A stretch of DNA of 64,000 nucleotides from contig NC_091214.1 of the NCBI RefSeq assembly GCF_040958095.1, forward strand, positions 8,726,701-8,790,700, written 5' to 3'. Under the pieces are notes generated by a model. It made no database searches. It saw only the letters and a list, made by a program, of their open reading frames with translations, and had not been told where the DNA came from. Below, piece by piece: positions 50,170 through 61,150 of this stretch; positions within the stretch are counted from its first letter, which is position 1; each line of letters opens with the position of its first letter. The translations under genes and the position numbers were made by a program. The DNA is from Procambarus clarkii. Taxonomy: Eukaryota > Arthropoda > Malacostraca > Decapoda > Cambaridae.

Positions 50170-51216
50170 ATGAAAACACACCAGTGTCCAGAGTGTGGGA
50201 AAATATGCAGTCATCTAGGAAATATGAAGAAGCACTTGTTAGTGCATTCGGGTGACAAACCTTACGAGTGTCCAGAGTGTGGGAAGAAATTTAGTCAGCA
50301 CGGAAGTATTAAGACTCACATGTTAGTACATTCAGGTGACAAACCTCATAGGTGTCCAGAATGTGGGAAGAGATTCAGTCGTCTTGAAAATATGAAGACA
50401 CACTTGTTAGTACATTCAGGTGACAAACCTCACGAGTGTCCAGAGTGTGGGAAGAGATTCAGTCAGCTTGGAAGTATGAAGATTCACATGTTAGTACATT
50501 CGGGTAATAAACCTCACGAGTGTCCAGAGTGCGGGAAGAGATTCAGTCAGCTTGGAAGTATGAAGACTCACATTATAGTACATTCAAGTGATCGACCTCA
50601 TGAGTGTCCAAAGTGTGGGAAGGGATTTAGTCTTTTTCGAAATATGAAGACTCACATGCTAGTGCATTCGAGTGATCGACCTCATAAGTGTCCAGAGTGT
50701 GGGAAGACATTCAGTCTGCTTGGAAATATGAAGTCTCACATGTTAGTGCATTCAAGTGATCGACCTCATGAGTGTCCAGAGTGTGGGAAGAAGTTCAGTC
50801 ACCTTGGAAGTATGAAGACTCACAGGATGGTGCATGCAGATGAAAGACCCTATGAATGTGCAGAGTGTGGCAAAAAATTTAGGAAACGTGCAACTATAAT
50901 AAGTCACATGTTAGTTCATTCAGGTGATAAGCCTTATGAGTGTCCAAAATGTTTGAAGAGATTCACTCAGCTTGGAAGTATGAAGACTCACATGTTAGTG
51001 CATTCGGGTGACAAACCTCATGAGTGTCAAGAGTGTGGCAAGAGGTTCAGGCAACTTGGACACGTGAAGACTCACATGTTAGTGCATTCAGGTGATAAAC
51101 CTCATGAGTGTCCAGAGTGTGGGAAGAGGTTCAATCATCGTGTAAGTATGAAGAGGCACAAGCTGATGCATTCAGGTGATATGCTAAAAGCTTTGAATGT
51201 GGGAGATGACTCATAG
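50170..51216 (+). CDS. C2H2 zinc-finger protein, 12 fingers, single exon
   Basis: A 348-codon intact ORF from ATG 50170 (the second codon Lys begins the first finger) to TGA/TAG at 51214-51216. Twelve contiguous CX2CX12HX3H fingers, 28 residues each, make up nearly the whole protein; most read 'CPECGKRFSQLGSMKTHMLVH' or close. Linkers are mostly SGDKPHE or SSDRPHE instead of the classical TGEKP. Several fingers share the same helix residues (Q-LGS-M-KT), implying repeated DNA triplets in a target. It probably acts in the nucleus as a DNA-binding regulator. No ZAD, KRAB or BTB domain is visible upstream; a further 5' exon cannot be excluded. It is the only clearly intact non-transposon gene here. 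Confidence 0.9.
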   Translation: MKTHQCPECGKICSHLGNMKKHLLVHSGDKPYECPECGKKFSQHGSIKTHMLVHSGDKPHRCPECGKRFSRLENMKTHLLVHSGDKPHECPECGKRFSQLGSMKIHMLVHSGNKPHECPECGKRFSQLGSMKTHIIVHSSDRPHECPKCGKGFSLFRNMKTHMLVHSSDRPHKCPECGKTFSLLGNMKSHMLVHSSDRPHECPECGKKFSHLGSMKTHRMVHADERPYECAECGKKFRKRATIISHMLVHSGDKPYECPKCLKRFTQLGSMKTHMLVHSGDKPHECQECGKRFRQLGHVKTHMLVHSGDKPHECPECGKRFNHRVSMKRHKLMHSGDMLKALNVGDDS

Positions 51217-51768
51217 AATGATAAAGTATAATGAGGCACATGTTGGTGCATTAACTTACTTTTAATTCGATATACAATTATGGAGCTTCATTATAAAATT
51301 ATTGTGCTATCACCATGTTGGTTGCATATCTTACAGAGGTAATTACTTTTTGAGAAATACGCTTCACCATGAAAGGTAAAGATCTAATGACATTTTATTA
51401 TTTTGTTCTTTTATGGAAATTATTTGGTCGTCATAGATCATGCAAGAGCTGGTTTAGTTTAGTTCATTTATTATGCACCCCATACCCATCTTGTGGGCGG
51501 TAGTGGAAAGGGTTACAGAGGCACATAATGGGCTTAGGGACTGAACCCCACAATTCATTTAGCTAAGCAAGTTACAATCTTGATGACCTAGTTACAAAAT
51601 TCAATTTAAGTCGTCACATCAACAATGGGTTCGAGATCGACCTCAAGTACAGGTTCTAAATTAAGCAACTGACATATGTGGAGAGCTAGTGTCACAATTT
51701 ATATGTTTGTCCTGCACACCGCCCCCCCATCCAGTGGGCAGCGGTGGATAGGTTACAATCACTCAGTT
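51217..51768. other. Zinc-finger 3' flank with repeat scraps
   Basis: AT-rich, then a common short repeat at 51470-51545 ('tcatttattatgcaccccat', 'acagaggcacataatgggct') and the 3' UTR region of the LINE on the minus strand. No clear AATAAA directly after the ORF. Confidence 0.5.
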
Positions 51769-52270
51769 ACTACCTACAGTTAGCAAACTGGGGATATTTG
51801 GCTAAAATTTCTGGTAGCAGATCATTTTGAATGAAATATTGACACATCGCTGGAACATTGGTTATAGAATTGTCTCTAAATTTACGTATCTTTTCGCTCT
51901 CCATCACATAGTGACGGAGGGTGTGCGAATAATTTTGTTGACACAGTTTACATTTGGTCAGGTCTACATCAGCAGATAATGAGAATTCCCAGAGATACTT
52001 GTAACCGAGTCTAAGCCGAGCAGTAGTAACATCTAGAAGTTTGCTGATTTTATTGGATGATCCATAGATGTGTGGCTCCTCTTGCATGATAGTATGATGA
52101 TAGATGGAATTACTGGTGTCAATTTCACTTTGGCTCAGATCTACAAGATCTTGTTGAAGCTCTCGGTGTACTGCTGCTCTCAGATTGCTCATTGACAATC
52201 CAAGGTTACACTCAATGATCAAGCAAGAACTAGAGAAGCTGTCAGTGTAGAAAAGCTCAAAATTGTTCAT
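51769..52270 (-). pseudogene. 5'-truncated I-like LINE C-terminus (related to A)
   Basis: Minus-strand ORF of 166 codons. Its last ~85 residues ('TARLRLGYKYLWEF', 'CKLCQQNYSHTLRHYVMESE', 'ILAKYPQFANCR') align with the end of LINE A ('IARIRLGYKYPWRF', 'CRICGESDGHRLDHYLRECE'), the zinc motif after RNase H. The RT and most of RNase H are absent. The 3' UTR continues to about 51740. It lies tail to tail with the zinc-finger gene. Confidence 0.85.
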
Positions 52271-53734
52271 AACTAGAGAAATATCTTTATTTCAATGAAG
52301 ATGAAACAACGTTTTAAATATCTCATTTTCTTCATATTTAAATAATTATGTGCCTTCTATTTTTGTTCTCTGTTGAAATTGAAAATGTAATAAAAATAAA
52401 TATAAATGTAAATGTAATAAATTTTTAAGTAATTACAAATTCTTTGTAGGTAAGTTGAAGACATTTTGTTTTAATATTATTTGACATTGGGGCTGATATT
52501 GAAAACTGTTTGAGATGTTGTAAAGATGAAACCAATTTATTGGCAGGAGAAATATAAATGTATTTATTTATTTATGTATTTATATATAAGATGGTATATT
52601 GAGTTTGTGAGAGTACATAACACTGGTGTGCTTACATTCTTGCCAAGCCACTAACGTGCATAATGTTTTGGGTAGCATTTCAATTACTGTAATTTTATTC
52701 AAGGAAATAGCTCATTAGATTTCTATGCAAACTGATGACCATTTTTTTTGGCCCTATTTGAGTTTTTACTACTCTTGGTTAGAACTATAAATCACTTAAG
52801 TATTAATAATAGCCAAACACTGGCATTTAAAACTGTTCCAAGTCAGAAATTTTTATTTCTCTAGGCTAACTTCATTTGTTATGCTATAGCTTTTCCTGAT
52901 TGGCAATTATATTAGTGTGATGTGTTATCTGGAACTGAGCAGTAGTTATTATGGCAGGTGCTGTGCCAGTCGCACATTAATAAAAGAAAAAAAAGTGAGA
53001 AAACAAATTAAACAAAACTGCTTGGGTCCTCTACTGTGTGAGAGCTGTGGGTAAAAACCAAAGAGAATAAAAACTTCAAACATTTAATATAACAAAAAAT
53101 GACTTTAATTTTCCACAAAAGGATACGTAACAATTAATGAAAACAAAACCCCTTAGTCACTTGGCTAAAACACAATCAAAAGAGAAATATACACATGTGA
53201 AATTTATGTTAATAACATAGGTGCAGGTAATACTTTTTACAAAATGCTGTGTGTGTCTACCGTCACCCTGAGGGCAAGAATAAGTACTTAAAGGGTAGTC
53301 TGCTGTGCTGAATGCTGGCAAGCCCTTATATATGGGGTATGAAGTCATAGTTGGAGCGAATTCTGGAGTTTAACTAGAAGCCGGCAGTTAAACGAGCGAG
53401 AGAGATAATTAGCTGGTGGCGTCTAGTCAACCGGCGAGACAGCGGGTGCAGGTATCATTAGTACTTGTGGGTGGAGGGGGAAGGTGGTGTGACTAGACAA
53501 TACTTTTTGGTATGTATTGTTGTCATTGATGTTGAATCTTGATGTTGGAGGATGCAGATACATTGGTGAGTAGGCAGTAAAGGGAACAGGCAGGATCTAC
53601 TGCTAAGCAGGAGATTACCATAACAATTGGACTGACTGGCAATTAAATTAGCCTGATGGTAGTAGTTTTGTTCGTTCTTGACAAACAATCAAGAATTCCA
53701 GGTTCATATTTTGGACAGGACAGAAATGGTTGGA
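52271..53734. other. AT-rich intergenic DNA, no gene seen
   Basis: Contains a diverged LINE D tail at about 52560-52690 (minus; 'tttatttatttatgtattta', 'acattcttgccaagccacta'). 'Gattggcaattatattag' (52900) and 'tgactggcaattaaattag' (53633) are isolated units of the minisatellite at 53919-54240. The ORFs at 53157-53348 and 53458-53688 carry no domain. Confidence 0.5.
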
Positions 53735-53870
53735 CATATTTCCTATCACCTAATGCACCTGTTCACCTAGCAGTAAAAAGGTACCCAGGAGTTAGTCAGC
53801 TTCTTGTGGGGTTGCATCTTGGGGAGGGTCAATAGTTTGACCCTTGGGGGACCACGATATAAGCCTAACA
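53735..53870 (+). mobile_element. SINE fragment (decapod type)
   Basis: 'Cacctgttcacctagcagta' followed by 'aggtacccaggagttagtca' is a phrase I associate with abundant decapod SINEs. No clear tail or flanking duplication is visible, so only a fragment is claimed. Confidence 0.55.
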
Positions 53871-53918
53871 TTTACTATATGTATATATTACCGGACACAA
53901 TAAATTATTACAGTACCA

Positions 53919-54240
53919 TTAGCCTGACTGGCAATTATATTAAATTGACAGGCAATTATATTAGTCTGGCAATTAAATTAGACTGGTAAATATATTAGCC
54001 TTTTGGGCACTTATATTAACCTGACTGGCAATTAAATTAGCATGACACACAAACATATTAGCCTGATTGGCAGTTAAATTGGATAGGCTGGTAATTTTAT
54101 TAACCTGACTGGCAGTCATATTAGCCAGACTGACAATTCTATTAGCCAGACTGACATTTCTATTAGCCTGAATGACAGTTATATTAGTCTGACTGGCAAT
54201 TATATTAGTCTGACTGGAAATTATATTAGCCTGACTCTAC
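53919..54240. repeat. ~26-bp minisatellite, about 12 units
   Basis: Units read 'attagcctgactggcaatta' plus 'tatt' with many substitutions. The period drifts between about 22 and 30 bp. It is AT-rich and non-coding. Single units occur at 52900 and 53633, so the array probably grew locally. Confidence 0.9.
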
Positions 54241-54445
54241 ACAGAATAATTACACTAATGTGATGTATCACTGAGAAAATCCATAGGAGCTGTGATTCGA
54301 AAATCCATAGGAGCTGTGAGCTGTGTGTTCGAACCTATGCCTTGGGTAGTCTCATGCACACGCCTCAGACAATCGGGCCACCTCATAGGTTCGAATCCTC
54401 ATTATGGCTTTTACGGATTTTCTCATTAGCGTGACTGTTAAGGGG
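54241..54445. repeat. Foldback element with tRNA-like B box
   Basis: The left edge 'actaatgtgatg...gagaaaatcc' and right edge 'ggattttctcattagcgtg' are inverted. 'gaaaatccataggagctgtg' is duplicated at 54282 and 54299. 'ggttcgaatcc' (54388-54398) matches a Pol III B box. It may be a tRNA-derived SINE pair in inverted arrangement or a small foldback transposon. Confidence 0.5.
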
Positions 54446-55432
54446 ACGGGAGTTAAAAAACTATTCAAAAGTAATGAAAATTACATGAAAATGCTATACA
54501 AATTTTCAATGTTTTGGCAACAGTGTCGTGGAAATTTCATCCAAACATGTTAAGAAATTGATTTTATATAAATAAGAAAAAAAAAAGTGCTGATGATAAG
54601 AACAGCCGCTATTAACTGGAACTGAGGGATAATGCAGGGATAAAGAGATGCAAGCACCTGTCCGACACACATAGAAGCAAAATAGTAGTAAGGAGGGTCC
54701 ACAAAGTGGATATGCAGCTGGTACCTTTGTAGCGTTACTGAGTAATATTTAATATACACACAATAATGAGTAAGTATGTTGTAATGCTGTATTTTGTTAC
54801 ATATCATATAAATACATTGACCAATATCTGTTAATTCCATCAATGCCCAACAATTTTTTTTTTTTGGGGGGGGGGGGTGGCAAATTAGTTTTTTAAGAGT
54901 AATTTTTTAATTTTTTTGGTCCCCTTTGTTTCTCATCTGATTTTGTTGTGACTTCTACATCTGGGAGAATGCATAGCAGACATTCAGGATGTTAAGTTGG
55001 AAAGAAATTGGTCAATATATAAATCAGCCACAGGTGGCAGAACTTGTGACTTACATTTTTTTTGGCTGATTTTTTCACAGATTTCAAACTATTTTCTTTG
55101 CGCCATTAGGTTGTTTTGATGATTAGGGACAAGATTAGGGCTTTATCACTTAAATAAAGTATACATATATATCCTCTAAATAATTATAAGTATTTTTATA
55201 TTTTGTTTTTTGAGGGGGCTATTTTTTCTTGACTTCATTTCAACACACATTGACGTACAACTTTCACATATTCAAGTACGAATGCCAAGCAATATTTATT
55301 AAAACTTACAACATATGACACCAATTCGAACTACTATTTTATTATTGAGACGTTTACCTTTATTTTTCTGAATGAACAGGATTTTCAACTCTGAGACTGA
55401 ATAAAAAAATTCAGTTTGAGCATTCTCACCAT
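54446..55432. other. AT-rich DNA, no gene seen
   Basis: Low-complexity AT-rich DNA with a poly-T/poly-G junction at about 54856-54878. The 97-codon minus ORF at 54550-54843 has no recognisable feature. It ends abruptly at the GC-rich repeat starting 55433. Confidence 0.55.
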
Positions 55433-56655
55433 TTCTGGGGGGAGCCCCGTCGGCTCCCCGGAGCTTTACCGGCTGATATGCTAATGTCAGACTTTGGATC
55501 AGTCATGTGTATGGAGTTCTAGGGCCTACCGGGGACCACGGACAGAACCTGGCCCCCTCAGAGAGGCAAGGGGAGCAATGGCCTATAGAAGCCCCCGTGT
55601 GGTAGGAAGCATTCTATGTCTGCCATCGCCCGGGTCAAGCATCCAGAAAGGTAAGCATTCCAAAACAAACCCCTATTATGGTGAAAATTGTTACCTAAAG
55701 CCGAACTAGTGGATAGAACTCTTCAACAGAAAACAAGGAAACTAGTATGACGTCATACGTCACCGCGCCGCTGTCTGCGCAGCTCCCCCCTCCCCGGGAG
55801 GGGGAAGGGGGAGCCCCAGACCTCCCACGCCGGCTATCCACCCATCAGTTCTTCAGCTGATGCTATAGGCACCGGTTATGTGCTCTGGCTCCAGTGATTG
55901 TTTCAGCACTGTACCTAGAGTGTGGTGTCTGTTTTCTAGGTGGTGCGTGAGCCGGGAGTGATTCTCCAGTACTCGGGCTGCATGCGCCTAGGGTTTCCTT
56001 CTCTAGGTGCCCTGTAAGTACTGCCCTTGGGGCTTGGGGCCGCCTTCCACAAGTTCCTTGGGTCCTGCCCCTGCTTGGCCGTTTACTGCTTGGTTTTCGG
56101 CCGCTCTTTGTGTGCTCGGGTGTTCTGTCTCCCTTGTTCGCCTTAGAGTAAGGGGCAGTTTTTGCACTGGTGGGGCGCAGGGTACTGTGCAGCGTGTCTT
56201 TACCAATCATAGTGGCCGGCTCTGTTCCGCTTGGGTACGCTGTCCTCTTGCGGGGTTTTCTTTTTCTTTTTGTTTATCTACCTGGTGGGGGGGGGGTGTC
56301 TGCCTTCATTCTTGCCCCTTGTGTTCTGAGTATTTTCTGGTGGTACCCCCTGCTAGGTCCCCGTGAGTGTACACGTCCCGGGGGTTCAGCTCTTAGAAAG
56401 TTGTTTGGTAGCTTTGGGTGCCGGTTAGCAGTACCCTGCCTGGGATTACCTGAGCGCGAGTCCTCTTATAGTAAATGCTCGGGACCCTGGGAAACCCCTG
56501 GGGGCGCACGGGTCCGATGGATGTGACCCCAGAGTCCCCCCTCGCTTCCAGCGAGTTTGAAGGTTGCTCTCACCCTTTGTCTCTGGGTGACTGTTTTGCC
56601 TCCGTCTGCTGCCTGTGGGGTCGGTGACACCTTCGACCCAGAGTCCTGCGAGTTT
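55433..56655 (+). repeat. GC-rich unclassified repeat, left part
   Basis: The border is sharp: AT-rich DNA changes to 'tggggggagccccgtcggct', with the palindrome AGCTCC..GGAGCT-like core 'ggctccccggagct'. A 'atgacgtcatacgtcac' element (55747) and an inverted 'cccctccccgggagggg' follow. Near the LINE junction a frame starting Met at 56518 reads 'MDVTPESPLASSEFEG' and, after a shift, 'VGDTFDPESCEF', which could be a broken Gag-like protein; a DIRS-type element is possible but I cannot show it. The ORFs at 56007 and 56170 show no domain. Confidence 0.4.
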
Positions 56656-59490
56656 GAACATAAGAACATAAGAACATAAGAACAAAGGTAACTGCAGAAG
56701 GCCTATTGGCCCATACGAGGCAGCTCCTATTCTATAACCACCCAATCCCACTCATATACTTGTCCAACCCGTGCTTGAAACAATCGAGGGACCCCACCTC
56801 CACAATGTTACGCGGCAATTGGTTCCACAAATCAACAACCCTGTTACTGAACCAGTATTTACCCAAGTCTTTCCTAAATCTAAACTTATCCAATTTATAT
56901 CCATTGTTTCGTGTTCTGTCCTGTGTTGATACTTTTAATACCCTATTAATATCCCCCCGGTTATGTCCATTCATCCACTTGTAAACCTCTATCATGTCAC
57001 CCCTAACTCTTCGCCTTTCCAGTGAATGCAACTTAAGCTTTGTTAATCTTTCTTCATATGAAAGATTTCTAATTTGGGGAATTAACTTAGTCATCCTACG
57101 CTGGACACGTTCAAGTGAATTTATATCCATTCTATAATATGGCGACCAAAACTGAACTGCATAATCTAAATGGGGCCTAACTAGAGCAAGATATAGCTTG
57201 AGAACCACACCAGGTGTCTTGTTACTAACGCTGCGATTAATAAATCCAAGTGTCCGATTTGCCTTATTACGAACATTTATGCATTGATCCTTTTGTTTTA
57301 AATTCTTACTAATCATAACTCCCAGATCCCTTTCGCAATCCGACTTCACAATCACAACACCATCTAGCTCGTATCTTGTAACTCTATCATCATTACCTAA
57401 CCTCAGAACTTTACATTTATCAGCATTAAACTGCATCTGCCAATCCTTTGACCATTTCAAAACCCTATCTAGATCAACTTGAAGTGATAGTGAGTCCTCC
57501 TCCGAATTAATTTCCCTACCGATTTTCGTATCATCGGCAAATTTGCAAATGTTGCTACTCAAACCTGAATCTAAATCATTTATATATATTATAAACAACA
57601 GAGGTCCCAGGACAGAGCCTTGAGGCACTCCACTTACAACATTTTCCCACTCTGACTTGATTCCATTTATACTAACTCTCTGTTTCCTTTGGTATAGCCA
57701 TGCCCTAATCCAGCTTAATATAGCGCCCCCAATACCATGAGACTCTATTTTTTTAATCAGTCTTTCATGTGGCACTGTATCAAAAGCTTTGCTAAAGTCA
57801 AGGTATACAACATCGCAATCCTTACCACTATCAACTGCCTCAACAATGCTAGAATAAAAAGATAACAAATTTGTTAAACATGAACGGCCATTTATAAAAC
57901 CATGTTGCGACTCAATTATTAATTTATGTTTTTCAAGATGAAGACGAATTTTATTTGCTATTATAGATTCGAGTAACTTTCCCACAATAGACGTTAGGCT
58001 AATTGGTCGATAGTTAGACGCAAGTGATCTATCTCCTTTCTTAAAAACTGGTATCACATTAGCAACTTTCCAAAACTCTGGCACTCTGCCTGACTCTATT
58101 GATTTATTAAATATGGTTGACAGTGGGTCACAAAGCTCCTCTTTGCATTCTTTAAGCACCCTAGCAAACACTTCATCCGGCCCTGGGGATTTGTTTGGTT
58201 TGAGTTTTACTATTTGTTTAAGAACATCCTCCCTGGTAACTGCTAAACTCGTCAACCTGTCCTCGTCCCCACCCACATAGACTTGTTCGGCTGAAGGCAT
58301 ATTGTTAAGTTCCTCTTTAGTAAATACAGATACAAAATATTTATTAAAAATACTACTCATCTCTTCATCACTATCTGTTATTTGACCTGTCTCAGTTTTT
58401 AATGGACCTATCCTTTCCCTAGTCTTAGTACGATATAACTGAAAAAACCCTTTAGGATTTGTCTTTGCTTGCCCTGCTATGCGAACTTCATAGTTTCTTT
58501 TTGCTTTCCTTATCTCTTTTTTAACATTTCTAACCAGTTGTACGAATTCCTGTTCTAAAGTGACCTCCCCATTTTTAATCCTTTTGTACCAAGCTCTCTT
58601 TTTACCTATAAGGTTCTTCAAATTCTTTGTTATCCACTTTGGGTCATTAGTATACGATCTATTCAATTTGTATGGTATACTACGTTCCTGTGCTTTGTTT
58701 AGAATATTCTTAAATAAGTTATATATTGAATCCACATCGAAATCCCCATTTAAGTCACCTATCGCTGGGTTCATGTCTCGCTCCAAGACCGGCCCACACC
58801 CCATACCCAAGCCTTTCCAATCAATTTGACCCAAAAAATTTCTTAGGCTATTAAAATCAGCTTTTCGAAAATCTGGCACTTTAACAGAATTTTCTCCTAC
58901 TGGTCTATTCCATTCTATGCTAAATCTGATTTCTTTGTGATCACTGCTCCCTAGCTCACTCCCTATTTCGATGTCATTAATTTGCGTTTCCCTGTTAGTT
59001 AACACTAAATCTAAAATATTATTTTCCCGTGTTGGTTCCTTAATGTGTTGCGTAAGAAAGCAATCGTCAATTAATTCTAGAAAATCTTCTGCTTCACTAT
59101 TCCCTGTTTTGTTCAACCAGTTTATTCCGCTAAAATTAAAGTCACCCATGACATAAATACTGTTAGATCTAGATGCTCTAGATATTTCATCCCATAGATG
59201 CTTTGCTTCCATTCTGTCTAAATTTGGTGGCCTATATATTACTCCTATTATAATATTATTAGCTTTTTCGTTTAATTCTATCCAAATAGTTTCTGTGTGT
59301 GGCTCTGTTTTGATTCCCTCTTTGAGACTACATTTCAAATTGTCCCTAACATATATGGCTACTCCACCTCCTCGTCTAATATATCTATCTGTGTGAAATA
59401 GTTTAAATCCATATATTTGATATTCAGCTAATAGTTCTCTATTTTCTACATTCATCCACGTTTCGGTAAGTGTTTTGGTTGCTCGTTGTG
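56656..59490 (-). mobile_element. CR1-type LINE, 5'-truncated
   Basis: A minus-strand LINE with a very short 3' UTR and a tail of tandem GTTCTTAT units (56657-56690 on plus as 'aacataag'), the 3' end style of CR1-like elements. Everything upstream of the endonuclease 'LTETW' motif is lost. It splits the GC-rich repeat. No clear target duplication is found at 56640-56656 versus 59480-59500. Confidence 0.9.
56732..59490 (-). CDS. CR1-like ORF2: endonuclease + RT (long open frame)
   Basis: The frame is open for ~919 codons with no stop; the ORF's first ~18 residues (59545-59491) come from flanking DNA. Endonuclease motifs: 'LTETWMN', 'GGGVAIYV', 'GVIYRPPN', 'VMGDFNFSGINW', 'LDLVLTN' and 'GSSDHKEIRF'. 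RT motifs: 'LKPNKSPGPDEV', 'NYRPISLTSIVGKLLESI', 'QHGFINGRSCLTNLL', 'VYLDFSKAFDTVPH', 'GVPQGSVLGPLLFIIYINDL', the catalytic 'KFADDTK' and 'DWQMQFNADKCKVL'. It ends 'LDKYMSGIGWL'. Only the N-terminal endonuclease edge is missing, so the protein lacks the first catalytic residues and the copy is probably inactive, but it is young. Confidence 0.93.
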
Positions 59491-60325
59491 GCTCGGTTAC
59501 CCAGTTGTGCTGACAAAGCGGGTGCAGGCAGCAGGGGCGTTGCATTTGAGCCTTGGTGGTGGCAACGTTCTCATGGTTTCCTCCCCGGGAGCCCTGGGGC
59601 TGCCCCGTTGTAGTTCGTTTTGGGACTTGGGGGTGTTGGTTGCTTCGATTCCATCCACGCCCCCTTGTCTTTCCCCTGGATCACCCTTTCTGCCTGCATC
59701 CGGTTCCTTACCGTCTGTAGGTTCTGGGCGGGGTTTTTGATGGTGTTGAGTCTCGGGGAATTCCCCTTCCGGGGTAGTGACGGGGGCATTTGAGCCTATT
59801 CCTCCAGCCGTGTTGTATGAGTCTGCCAGTGGGCTCCCTTCCTTAGTGTTTTCACGACTGCCCCGTTTTCTGGTACGGCCAGGGCTTTGGGGGAATGGCT
59901 CGGCCCCGGGGCCTGTCGTGTAGGTTCCTGGGGCTGACTTGGGGGGCCTTGGCCCCGTTGGACCCCGTGGTTTTTTTTTTATCCCCCTCTAGGCGGGGCT
60001 TGTGGTTACGCGGAGTGGGGTCTTTTCTCCCCACTCGCCGTACATGCTGTTGGGCGTCGGCCCCTCCCCGGGCTCGGTTCCTTGGCTTTTGAGTCGGTTG
60101 GTTCCGTCCTGTGGGGGGATGTTTCCTCCCACCCTTTTTTGGGGTGTTTTCGTCATGTTCCCCCGTTCGATGGTGTTCTACGTGACTTCTGATCTCGGGT
60201 GCTCCTGCGCCTTCGTGTGCCTTCGGGACTAGTGTTGGCTTCTGTGTTCTCGAGGGTTCGGGAAGGTTTTTCGCTACTTCCCGCATTATTGGAACGTCTG
60301 TCGGCTCCTCGTCCTTGTCGCCGGG

Positions 60326-60473
60326 TTGGGCTACTTGTGAGCCGGTTGGGCTACTTGTAGCTCTGTTGGGCTACTTGTCGCTCTTTTGGGCTACTTATCG
60401 CCCTTTTGGGCTACTTGTCGCCCTGTTGGGCTACTTGTTGCCCTGTTGGGCTACTTGTCGCCCGGTTGGGTTC
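60326..60473 (+). repeat. 20-bp tandem array, seven units
   Basis: 'Ttgggctacttgtcgccctg' and variants start at 60326 and every 20 bp to 60446, with a partial eighth unit. The period is not a multiple of 3, so the ORF running through it (60315-61058) changes reading every unit and is unlikely to be coding. Confidence 0.92.
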
Positions 60474-60535
60474 CTTTTTGGGCTCTTTGCTTCTTTGGCC
60501 GGTTTTATTGTTCCTACTTCCTCTTTTGACTACTT

Positions 60536-60612
60536 TTCTCGTGCAGTAGTCCTGGTTAGGACTACTGCACGAGAACCGCACACCCACCTTCCCGCAGAGA
60601 GGGTGTGCGGTT
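60536..60612. repeat. Two adjacent hairpins
   Basis: TTCTCGTGCAGTAGTCCT and its exact reverse complement flank a GGTT loop (60536-60575, 18-bp stem). Next to it AACCGCACACCC (60574-60585) pairs with GGGTGTGCGGTT (60601-60612) around a 15-nt loop. No poly-T follows, so these are not simple Pol III terminators. Confidence 0.9.
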
Positions 60613-61014
60613 TGGCCAGCGTGTTATGCGCATGCACCGTGGAGTTTGTTTTGGTCTGGGCGGTGTTTCAGTGCTGGTGTTTTGCGCCCTTTTTGCTACA
60701 GTGCTTCGCCTCTCGTTCTTCTCCCTGGCTGCGGTATGTGCCCCTTCGCTCCAGGGGTGTCCTGGTTCCCAGTTGTGGGGAGGACACCGCGGTTTTCCGT
60801 GTGTCATGGGTGTGGACCACCTTCTTCGCCTCTCCCAGCTCTCCTGCGGGTCCGGCAGGGTCCGGCTCTGGCGTCTTCACCTGGCGGTGCTCCCAGGTTC
60901 TGGGCACGGTTGAGTCGTGTCAAGTTCGTGCCACCGTTCGCCAGGCGAGTTTCTGCGGTCTGGCATCTTTTGGCTGGGCGCTGGATGCGGAGTTGTTTAT
61001 ATACCTGTCTTTAT

Positions 61015-61150
61015 TTAGGTATATTTGTGTACGACTGAGACCGTTCGCACACCAGTGACTCCCTTTTTCAACCCTTCCTGTCCCCCTCATGTGCATGTCC
61101 AACCCATGCTGGAGTCATTCAGGGGACCCAACTTTTTTAATGTTGTGAGG
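61015..61150 (-). mobile_element. Highly diverged CR1-like 3' end
   Basis: 'Gtgcatgtccaacccatgct', 'ggggacccaactttttt' and 'aatgttgtgaggt' resemble the 3' coding end of the LINE at 56740-56815 ('ttgtccaacccgtgcttgaa', 'gggaccccacctccac', 'aatgttacgcggc'). It is old and short. Confidence 0.5.

Noticed and set aside
54340..54410. A functional tRNA gene
   Set aside because: Only a B-box-like motif is present; no acceptor stem or anticodon arm could be folded by eye.
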